From Methylotenera sp. (GTDB lineage: Bacteria > Pseudomonadota > Gammaproteobacteria > Burkholderiales > Methylophilaceae): 12,424 nt of DNA. Every line of letters starts with the position of its first letter. Position 1 is the stretch's first letter. Under the pieces are notes generated by a model. The model was not told where the DNA came from and searched no databases. It saw only the letters and a list, made by a program, of their open reading frames with translations. The DNA is taken from contig JACDEP010000058.1 in NCBI GenBank assembly GCA_013816325.1, positions 1-12,424 of the forward strand, given 5' to 3'. Positions 6,894 to 12,424 of this stretch are shown here, one piece after another. Position numbers and translations under genes: made by a program.

Positions 6894-7847
6894 GTGTCTG
6901 AATTTGATTTAATACGTAAACATTTTACCCGCCCGACCAAACATACAACTCTCGGCATTGGCGATGATGCCGCTTTGATTCCCGTAAGTGCAGGTATAGA
7001 ACTAGCTATTTCTACCGATATGCTAGTAGCGGGCACTCATTTTTTTGCTGATGTAGACCCGCATAAATTAGGTTGGAAATCCCTCGCCGTCAATTTATCC
7101 GACATGGCTGCCATGGGCGCGAAACCTAAATGGGCAACTTTATCTATTTCACTTCCAGAAAATGACGCAACCTGGCTAAGCCATTTTTCCCAAGGTTTCT
7201 TTTCCTGTGCCGATGCCTTTGACGTAGACCTCATTGGCGGTGATACCACTCGTGGCCCGCTTAATATCAGCGTACAGATCATAGGCGAAATCCCTATAGG
7301 TCAGGCCATCCGACGTAGTGGTGCTAAAATTGATGACGATATCTGGGTGTCAGGCAAACTGGGCTGCGCGGCCCTAGGGCTGGCTCATATATTAGGCAAG
7401 CAGCAAATGGCTGCTAATAGCCTTGCGCACCATTTACAGGCCTTGCATTGTCCGCAACCTCGCGTTCTATTAGGCTTAGCATTACGTGGTTTGGTACATA
7501 GCTGCCTGGATATCTCCGATGGCTTATTATCGGATTTGGGGCATATTGTGAAAGCCTCCAATGTTGGCGCTGAGATTCACCTGGATGCAATACCGACCTC
7601 TACCTATATCAAAAAACACTTGAAAACACCGGCTTTCCAGCAATATGTATTGGCTGGCGGAGATGACTATGAGTTGTGTTTTACCGCGCCAGAACGGCAT
7701 GCGGAAAATATCTTAATAGCGGCAAAAAATATAAACATACCGGTAGTTAAAATTGGAAAAATCACTGCCACCCATGGTATCAATGTAGTAGATACTGGCG
7801 GCAATCCCATCCAAGTCGCTCAAACTGGCTATAATCATTTTAATTAG
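6894..7847 (+). CDS. thiL: Thiamine-monophosphate kinase
   Basis: Phosphorylates thiamine monophosphate with ATP to thiamine diphosphate, the active cofactor and last step of the pathway. It has 317 residues (E. coli ThiL 325) and the AIRS/PurM-like fold of two domains. Motifs in order: GIGDDAALIP (metal/phosphate site), STDMLVAGTHF, KSLAVNLSDMAAMGAKPKWA, GGDTTRGPL, DDDIWVSGKLG, CLDISDGLLSDLGHI and AGGDDYELCFTAP. All Asp-rich metal-binding motifs are intact, so it should be active. The start is GTG at 6894 with a poor Shine-Dalgarno sequence, probably helped by translation of mog 29 bases upstream. The downstream neighbour pgpA commonly accompanies thiL in proteobacteria. Confidence 0.96.
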   Translation: MSEFDLIRKHFTRPTKHTTLGIGDDAALIPVSAGIELAISTDMLVAGTHFFADVDPHKLGWKSLAVNLSDMAAMGAKPKWATLSISLPENDATWLSHFSQGFFSCADAFDVDLIGGDTTRGPLNISVQIIGEIPIGQAIRRSGAKIDDDIWVSGKLGCAALGLAHILGKQQMAANSLAHHLQALHCPQPRVLLGLALRGLVHSCLDISDGLLSDLGHIVKASNVGAEIHLDAIPTSTYIKKHLKTPAFQQYVLAGGDDYELCFTAPERHAENILIAAKNINIPVVKIGKITATHGINVVDTGGNPIQVAQTGYNHFN

Positions 7848-7864
7848 TCACTCACTAAACTTAA

Positions 7865-8344
7865 ATGCCCAATATTCGATTTCTACTAAGCCATCCTACG
7901 CATTTTATATCTTTAGGCTTTGGTAGCGGTTTGGCAAAAGTAGCGCCGGGTACTTTTGGCACCTTGGTAGGCTTACCACTATTCTGGCTAATCTCAAGTT
8001 ATCCAATAACGATGCAACTTTTAGTAATTGCCATAATGTTCGCCATCGGCATTTACTTCTGCGCTTTTACGGGCAAGGCCATTGGAGTAGCTGACCATGG
8101 CAGTATTGTCTGGGACGAAATCGTTGCGATAATGTTAGTGCTTACTTTCACTCCATATCAATGGAAATGGTGGCTGGTAGCCTTTCTACTGTTCCGCTTA
8201 TTCGATATATGGAAGCCGTACCCGATACGTCAATCAGAAGTCAAATTCAAGAATGGCTTTGGTGTGATGTTCGATGATTTGCTAGCTGCAGTCTATGCCA
8301 TTATTTGCCTGCAATGCTTCATTTGGATAGTCAGCCATGTATAA
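7865..8344 (+). CDS. pgpA: Phosphatidylglycerophosphatase A
   Basis: Inner-membrane lipid phosphatase that removes the terminal phosphate from phosphatidylglycerophosphate to give phosphatidylglycerol. It has 159 residues, near the family's usual 160-170, with three to four hydrophobic segments. Diagnostic motifs are GFGSGLAKVAPGTFGTLVGL, the acidic DHGSIVWDEIVA, and FRLFDIWKPYPIRQSE followed by GFGVMFDDLLAAVYA. The paired Asp/Glu residues in these motifs are the expected Mg-dependent catalytic site. The ATG at 7865 yields the standard N terminus (LLSHPTHFISLGFG). There is no clear Shine-Dalgarno sequence, and the gene starts 17 bases after thiL. Its last 8 bases overlap pncC. Confidence 0.95.
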   Translation: MPNIRFLLSHPTHFISLGFGSGLAKVAPGTFGTLVGLPLFWLISSYPITMQLLVIAIMFAIGIYFCAFTGKAIGVADHGSIVWDEIVAIMLVLTFTPYQWKWWLVAFLLFRLFDIWKPYPIRQSEVKFKNGFGVMFDDLLAAVYAIICLQCFIWIVSHV

Positions 8345-8822
8345 GGAACTGCTTAGTTTATCTAAACAATTAGGCGAAATATTGAGGTCTAAAAACCTGA
8401 AATTAGCCTTGGCAGAATCCTGTACCGGCGGTTTAGCTGCTGAATATATCACCGCGCTACCGTGTAGCTCCGCTTGGTTTGACTGCGCTTTCATCACTTA
8501 TAGCAACCAATCAAAAGAGCGTATGTTGGGTGTGCCTGCGGAAACCTTAGAAAAATTTGGTGCAGTCAGCGAACAGACGGCAATAGCAATGGTAAAGGGT
8601 GCATTAAACAATAGCCAGGCAGATATCGTAGCCAGCATCACCGGCATTGCAGGACCTGATGGCGGTAGCGCTGAAAAGCCAGTGGGTACCGTGTGTTTTG
8701 CCTGGGGTGGGAAAGACTTTGTGACGACTTCCTCTACCCAACTACTGATAGGCGATAGGCAAATAATTCGCCACCAGGCGGCACAACACCTGATGGTGAA
8801 CTTAATTAAAATATTGGTTTAG
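8337..8822 (+). CDS. pncC: Nicotinamide-nucleotide amidohydrolase (stand-alone CinA C-terminal domain)
   Basis: PncC-type enzyme that deamidates nicotinamide mononucleotide to nicotinate mononucleotide, recycling pyridine nucleotide, for instance NMN released by NAD-dependent DNA ligase. It has 161 residues, the size of the stand-alone domain; the N-terminal MoCF-like domain of full CinA is absent. Motifs: LALAESCTGGLAAEYITALPCSS with the conserved active-site Ser/Cys region, FITYSNQSKERMLGV, AVSEQTA, and SITGIAGPDGGSAEKPVGTV. ATG 8337 overlaps the end of pgpA by 8 bases, suggesting coupled translation; a weak GGAT lies about 8 bases upstream. In many bacteria cinA/pncC precedes recA, and here a single inverted gene separates them. 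Its stop is 12 bases from the stop of the facing gene, and no terminator was found between them. Confidence 0.93.
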   Translation: MYKELLSLSKQLGEILRSKNLKLALAESCTGGLAAEYITALPCSSAWFDCAFITYSNQSKERMLGVPAETLEKFGAVSEQTAIAMVKGALNNSQADIVASITGIAGPDGGSAEKPVGTVCFAWGGKDFVTTSSTQLLIGDRQIIRHQAAQHLMVNLIKILV

Positions 8823-8834
8823 TTTAGTGAAAAT

Positions 8835-9191
8835 TTAATCGCGGTCATGATGACCACCACGGTCCCAACCACGACCATCACGGTCACCGCGCCCCCAGTT
8901 CCTACCATCTCTATCACCATGGCCCCAACCCCTGTTATAGCGACGGTGGTCGTTATCATAATAGCGGAATGAAGCACGGGGCTCGTAATAATAGCGAGGT
9001 GCTGGGCTATAAAATACAGCAGGTACGCCGCCATAATAAACTGCTGGCGGCGGCGAGTAATACCTCACCACTGGCGGAGGCCCGAAGCCGCCAATATTTA
9101 AGCCGAAGCTAAAAGAATCATGCGCCTGCGCGATAGAAAAGGGTGCCAAACCGATGGCAAGTACAGCAAATATAGAACGTAAGGTTTTCAT
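8835..9191 (-). CDS. Small secreted Gly/Arg/Asp- and Tyr/Pro-rich protein
   Basis: 118-residue protein with a clear signal peptide: MKTLRSIF, a hydrophobic core, and cleavage after AQA (Ala23). The mature part is low-complexity. Residues about 36-72 are Tyr/Pro-rich (VVRYYSPPPAVYYGG, FYSPAPRYYYEP). Residues 86-118 are Gly/Arg/Asp/Trp-rich and contain an exact-type tandem decapeptide G-[HR]-GDRDGR-[NG]-W at 90-99 and 100-109 (nucleotides 8895-8924 and 8865-8894), ending GGHHDRD. The start is strongly supported by GGAGAA (9197-9202) five bases before the ATG. Such small YxPPP plus charged-tail exported proteins are common in proteobacteria, but I know of no assigned function. The DxDG pattern recalls cation-binding loops, which is only suggestive. 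It sits inverted between pncC and recA; no terminator was found at its 3' end. Confidence 0.8.
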   Translation of the reverse strand: MKTLRSIFAVLAIGLAPFSIAQAHDSFSFGLNIGGFGPPPVVRYYSPPPAVYYGGVPAVFYSPAPRYYYEPRASFRYYDNDHRRYNRGWGHGDRDGRNWGRGDRDGRGWDRGGHHDRD

Positions 9192-9302
9192 AGTGCTTCT
9201 CCATTAATAATTTCCACACCTAGAAAACGTATCTTAATCCTGCTCGTTGACTGAAACCATAACCTTTACATCAAATTACACCTGTGAAGATTGCGGTAAC
9301 AC

Positions 9303-9331
9303 TTACGTTAACTAGCAAATTATGGAATAAT
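9303..9331 (+). promoter_or_regulatory. Candidate recA promoter; no LexA box recognised
   Basis: TTACGT (9303-9308), 17 bases, then AATAAT (9326-9331) preceded by TGG, an extended -10 context, is the best sigma-70 candidate before recA, with a start near 9338. TTGACT (9247-9252) is another -35-like hexamer but lacks a good partner. Across 9192-9372 I see no CTGT-N8-ACAG LexA site; the only CTGT (9282-9285) is followed at the right distance by CGGT. A promoter for the leftward secreted-protein gene was not identified with any confidence. Confidence 0.35.
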
Positions 9332-9372
9332 TAGAGGTTAATTTAAGCACTTCAAAATAAAGGCAAAACACC

Positions 9373-10401
9373 ATGGATGACAATAAAAGCAAAGCACTTG
9401 CCGCTGTACTTTCACAAATTGAAAAACAATTTGGCAAGGGCTCCATCATGCGTATGGGTGATGGTGATATTGGTGAGGACATCCAAGCAGTTTCTACCGG
9501 CTCATTAGGCTTAGATATCGCTTTAGGCATCGGCGGCTTGCCGCGCGGTCGAATTGTAGAAATCTACGGCCCGGAATCTTCAGGTAAAACTACGCTGACT
9601 CTTTCAGTGATTGCGCAAATGCAAAAGATAGGCGGCACCGCAGCTTTTATTGATGCGGAACATGCGCTAGATCCACAATATGCAGCAAAACTCGGCGTCA
9701 ATGTTCCTGATTTACTTATTTCACAGCCTGATACCGGCGAACAAGCCTTAGAAATCGCCGATTCACTGGTGCGTTCCGGTGCGGTAGATATCGTAGTCAT
9801 TGATTCGGTGGCAGCACTTACCCCACGCGCTGAAATTGAAGGCGAAATGGGCGATTCACACATGGGTCTGCAAGCACGGTTGATGAGCCAAGCTTTACGT
9901 AAACTCACCGGTAATATCAAACGTACCAACACTTTGGTGATATTCATTAATCAGATCCGTATGAAGATTGGCGTGATGTTCGGCAACCCGGAAACCACTA
10001 CCGGTGGTAACGCGCTTAAGTTCTATGCTTCTGTACGCTTAGATATTCGCCGTACTGGTGCGATTAAAAAAGGTGATGAAGTCACTGGTTCTGAAACGCG
10101 CGTAAAAGTGATTAAAAACAAAGTAGCGCCGCCATTCAGGCAGGCTGAATTTGACATCTTGTACGGAGAAGGCATTTCACGTGAAGGCGAAATCATTGAG
10201 CTGGGCGTGAATGCAAAATTTGTGGAAAAAGCCGGTGCTTGGTATAGCTACAATGGTGAAAAGATTGGTCAGGGTAAAGACAACGCACGTCAATTCTTAA
10301 AAGAGAATCCAGCGATTGCTAATGAGATCGATGCGAAGATCCGCGCCAATATTAAAGCGCTTGGCGACACCCTAGTTGCTAAACGTACTGAAGAAGATTA
10401 A
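9373..10401 (+). CDS. recA: RecA recombinase
   Basis: ATP-dependent recombinase that forms filaments on single-stranded DNA for strand exchange and repair, and acts as coprotease where an SOS system exists. It has 342 residues (E. coli 353) and is complete. Residue numbers match E. coli: Walker A GPESSGKTT (66-74), catalytic Glu96 in DAEHALDP, Walker B VVIDS (141-145), loop L1 around EGEMGDSHMGLQAR (157-169), and loop L2 beginning at NQIRMKIGVMFGNPETTTGG (193-212) with Gln194. The C-terminal tail ends in acidic residues (TEED), shorter than in E. coli. The start is ATG 9373 with AAAGG (9359-9363) nine bases before it. recX follows within about 30 bases with no terminator hairpin between, so the two are probably co-transcribed. 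Confidence 0.98.
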   Translation: MDDNKSKALAAVLSQIEKQFGKGSIMRMGDGDIGEDIQAVSTGSLGLDIALGIGGLPRGRIVEIYGPESSGKTTLTLSVIAQMQKIGGTAAFIDAEHALDPQYAAKLGVNVPDLLISQPDTGEQALEIADSLVRSGAVDIVVIDSVAALTPRAEIEGEMGDSHMGLQARLMSQALRKLTGNIKRTNTLVIFINQIRMKIGVMFGNPETTTGGNALKFYASVRLDIRRTGAIKKGDEVTGSETRVKVIKNKVAPPFRQAEFDILYGEGISREGEIIELGVNAKFVEKAGAWYSYNGEKIGQGKDNARQFLKENPAIANEIDAKIRANIKALGDTLVAKRTEED

Positions 10402-10433
10402 CTACAATTTAACAAAACGATAAAGGAAAACGC

Positions 10434-10901
10434 ATAGAATTCCAGCCCAAAAGCTTACGGCAGCGCGCATTGGATTACTTGGCTAAACGCGAATATTCCT
10501 ATGTTGAATTGGGCAAGAAACTCAAGGCGTTTGCCGAAGAATCGGATGATATTCCAGCGTTGCTGGATAATTTTAAAGCGCGTGGCTGGCTCTCTGATGA
10601 ACGTTTTACTGAGCAACTGGTTCATGCACGGAGAGCCAAGTTTGGCAGCGCGCGGGTAGCTAATGAATTACGTGAAAAAGGTATCTCTGATGACCTGATT
10701 GCCAGTGCAGTGAGCGATGTAAAAACCAACGAAATGGCAAATGCTCGTGAAGTATGGCGTAAAAAATATCATGATGCGCCAAAAACTCGAACAGAATGGG
10801 CCAAGCAAGCAAGGTTCTTGCAAAGCCGAGGGTTTGGTTTTGATGTAATCAAAAAAATATTAAACAATGCGTCGCTGAGTGACGATGAACTTAACGACTA
10901 A
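10434..10901 (+). CDS. recX: RecX regulatory protein (apparent ATA start)
   Basis: Modulator of RecA that binds the filament and limits its activity. From 10434 it would have 155 residues, within the family range. Family features are SLRQRALDYLAKREYSYVELGKKL at the N terminus, FKARGWLSDERFTEQLVHARRAKFGSARVANELREKGI in the middle, and the C-terminal FLQSRGFGFDVIKKIL, i.e. the three-helix repeats of RecX. The start is odd. An in-frame TAA lies at 10410-10412 and no ATG, GTG, CTG or TTG occurs in frame before the TTG at 10470, which falls inside the conserved first helix. AAAGGA (10422-10427) sits six bases before ATA 10434, a normal ribosome-binding distance. I therefore place the start at ATA. 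A conventional annotation would use 10470 and lose 12 residues. Confidence 0.88.
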   Translation: MEFQPKSLRQRALDYLAKREYSYVELGKKLKAFAEESDDIPALLDNFKARGWLSDERFTEQLVHARRAKFGSARVANELREKGISDDLIASAVSDVKTNEMANAREVWRKKYHDAPKTRTEWAKQARFLQSRGFGFDVIKKILNNASLSDDELND

Positions 10902-10904
10902 TGC

Positions 10905-10916
10905 TCTATCGATAGA
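10905..10916. repeat. 12-bp perfect palindrome between recX and alaS
   Basis: TCTATCGATAGA reads identically on both strands and begins 3 bases after the recX stop, 23 bases before the alaS ATG. It is too short, and lacks a T run, to be a terminator. It may be a binding site for a dimeric protein or chance. No clear promoter was seen in the 38-base gap, so alaS may be read from the recA-recX transcript. Confidence 0.4.
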
Positions 10917-10939
10917 AAATACAAAAAGCAAATCTTGTA

Positions 10940-12424
10940 ATGACAATTAAACTAAGCACTGCTCCTTCCAGCAACGAAATTCGCCAGGCATTCTTGGATT
11001 ATTTCGCTTCCAAAGGCCATGAAATCGTTGCTTCAAGCTCATTAGTGCCGCACAGCGACCCTACCCTGCTTTTCACCAACGCAGGTATGAACCAATTTAA
11101 GGATGTATTTCTGGGTTTTGACAAACGTCCTTACACCCGCGCAACTTCCAGCCAAAAATGTGTACGCGCTGGCGGTAAGCATAATGACCTTGAAAATGTA
11201 GGTTACACCGCTCGCCACCACACCTTCTTTGAAATGTTGGGTAACTTCAGCTTTGGCGATTACTTCAAGCAAGATGCTATTGCTTACGCTTGGGAATTGC
11301 TCACCGAAGTCTTTAAATTACCAAAAGATAAACTAACCGTTACAGTCTATGCAGAAGATGACGAAGCATATGACATCTGGACAAAAACCATGGGCGTGCC
11401 GCCTGAGCGCGTAATTCGCATTGGCGATAACAAAGGCGCACGTTATGCATCTGACAACTTCTGGATGATGGGCGACACCGGCCCTTGCGGCCCATGTACT
11501 GAGATATTCTATGACCACGGCGACCACCATTTTGGGGGGCCACCAGGCAGCCCAAATGAAGACGGTGACCGTTTCATTGAAATCTGGAACAACGTATTCA
11601 TGCAGTACAACCGGGATGAAGCGGGCGTGATGCACAGTTTGCCGAAACCAAGTGTTGATACGGGTATGGGCTTGGAGCGCATTTCTGCGGTATTGCAGCA
11701 CGTGCATGCCAATTACGAGATTGACCTGTTCCAAAGCTTGATTGCAGCAGCCGCGCGCGAAACAAAAACTAATGATTTATCCAGCCCCAGCTTAAAGGTA
11801 TTGGCTGACCACATTCGGGCGTGTTCTTTCTTGATTGCCGATGGCGTAATCCCTGGTAATGAAGGCCGTGGGTTTGTGCTGCGCCGCATTATCCGCCGCG
11901 CTATTCGCCATGGTTACAAGTTAGGCACACGCAGAGCCTTCTTCCATAAAATGGTGGCAGATCTGGCAAATGAAATGGGTTCTGCTTATCCAGAACTCAA
12001 AGCCAACCAAACGCGCATCACTGAAATGCTGAAGCTCGAAGAAGACCGTTTCTTTGAAACTATTGAAAATGGTATGGCAATACTTGAAGCTGAACTTACA
12101 AAAATGTCTAAATCAGGCGATACGGTATTTGATGGCGACTTGGCCTTTAAGCTGCATGATACGTATGGATTTCCGCTCGATTTAACTGCTGACATTTGCC
12201 GAGAAAAAGGTTTTAAAGTGAATGACCTTCGCTTTGACATTGCAATGGTCATGCAAAAAGAACAAGCGCGTTCTGCCGGAAAATTTAAAATGGCTGCCCA
12301 CTTGGAATACATCGGCACAGGTACGACCTTCCACGGCTACGATTCCCTTGAGAAGCAAGCTAAAGTCTTAGCATTGTATAAAGATGGTAACGCAGCAGCA
12401 ACGTTAAACGAAGGTGATTTGGGT
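10940..12424 (+). CDS. alaS: Alanyl-tRNA synthetase, N-terminal part (3' end outside window)
   Basis: Class II synthetase that charges tRNA-Ala with alanine. The frame is open for 495 codons to the end of the window, out of about 870 in the family. The catalytic domain is complete: EIRQAFLDYFASKGHEIV, SSSLVPHSDPTLLFTNAGMNQFK, CVRAGGKHNDLENVGYTARHHTFFEMLGNFSFGDYF (motif 2 region), GDTGPCGPCTEIFYDHG and the motif 3 segment PSVDTGMGLERI. The tRNA-recognition helical region follows (ADHIRACSFLIADGVIPGNEGRGFVLRRIIRRAIRHG). The sequence stops around the junction to the editing domain. The ATG at 10940 gives a normal N terminus, but the Shine-Dalgarno sequence is weak (A-rich AAAAAGC). It follows recX by 38 bases, as in the common recA-recX-alaS order. 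Confidence 0.97.
   Translation, partial: MTIKLSTAPSSNEIRQAFLDYFASKGHEIVASSSLVPHSDPTLLFTNAGMNQFKDVFLGFDKRPYTRATSSQKCVRAGGKHNDLENVGYTARHHTFFEMLGNFSFGDYFKQDAIAYAWELLTEVFKLPKDKLTVTVYAEDDEAYDIWTKTMGVPPERVIRIGDNKGARYASDNFWMMGDTGPCGPCTEIFYDHGDHHFGGPPGSPNEDGDRFIEIWNNVFMQYNRDEAGVMHSLPKPSVDTGMGLERISAVLQHVHANYEIDLFQSLIAAAARETKTNDLSSPSLKVLADHIRACSFLIADGVIPGNEGRGFVLRRIIRRAIRHGYKLGTRRAFFHKMVADLANEMGSAYPELKANQTRITEMLKLEEDRFFETIENGMAILEAELTKMSKSGDTVFDGDLAFKLHDTYGFPLDLTADICREKGFKVNDLRFDIAMVMQKEQARSAGKFKMAAHLEYIGTGTTFHGYDSLEKQAKVLALYKDGNAAATLNEGDLG

Noticed and set aside
8843..8855. GGTCATGATGACC as a terminator between pncC and the secreted-protein gene
   Set aside because: It lies inside the coding sequence for the His-His-Asp tail and no T run follows on either strand.
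9282..9297. CTGTGAAGATTGCGGT as a LexA box before recA
   Set aside because: Only the left half CTGT is present; the right half should be ACAG and is CGGT.
9564..9947. Leftward 127-codon frame opposite recA
   Set aside because: It is opposite the Walker A/B core of RecA, whose codon constraint readily produces long antisense frames; it has no recognisable product.
11333..11734. Leftward frames opposite alaS
   Set aside because: They overlap each other in different frames opposite conserved AlaS motifs and are shadows of alaS.
1..12424. Mobile element, CRISPR array, tRNA or rRNA
   Set aside because: No transposase, terminal repeats, regularly spaced repeats or tRNA-like cloverleaf was recognised; gaps between genes are short and accounted for.

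Overview
The window reads as ordinary core chromosome of a betaproteobacterium, most likely from the methylotroph family Methylophilaceae (Methylotenera/Methylophilus-like). That assignment is an inference from the style of the proteins, the AT-leaning base composition and the gene sets recA-recX-alaS, pmbA/darP-mog and thiL-pgpA-pncC. No phage, insertion sequence, CRISPR array, tRNA or rRNA was seen.

Layout, left to right. (1) Positions 2-853 hold the 3' part of a class I CPD photolyase gene. (2) A 246-base gap follows, containing an exact sigma-54 (-24/-12) promoter match. It leads into mlaA, an outer-membrane lipoprotein of phospholipid transport. (3) A two-way terminator separates mlaA from pmbA (tldE), which runs leftwards. 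(4) pmbA is divergent from darP (yjgA), a ribosome-maturation factor whose start codon sits directly downstream of an extended -10 promoter. darP overlaps a membrane gene of the putative Na+/H+ antiporter type. (5) A hairpin terminator separates that gene from a leftward gene for an exported PDZ protein without a protease domain. (6) A rightward cluster mog-thiL-pgpA-pncC serves molybdopterin adenylylation, thiamine diphosphate synthesis, phosphatidylglycerol synthesis and NMN deamidation. (7) A small leftward gene encodes a secreted protein rich in Gly, Arg, Asp, Tyr and Pro. (8) recA-recX-alaS runs rightwards, with alaS cut by the window end.

The genes are mostly housekeeping: DNA repair (photolyase, RecA, RecX), envelope lipid homeostasis (MlaA, PgpA), cofactor metabolism (Mog, ThiL, PncC), and translation or ribosome assembly (DarP, AlaS). 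No single new system spans the window. The points worth a second look concern gene expression: the sigma-54 element before mlaA, an apparently leaderless darP, a recX gene whose only well-placed start is ATA, and a recA upstream region without a recognisable LexA box. Two little-known exported proteins also stand out: the PDZ protein, and the small protein whose tandem decapeptide repeat is conserved although its codons have diverged.
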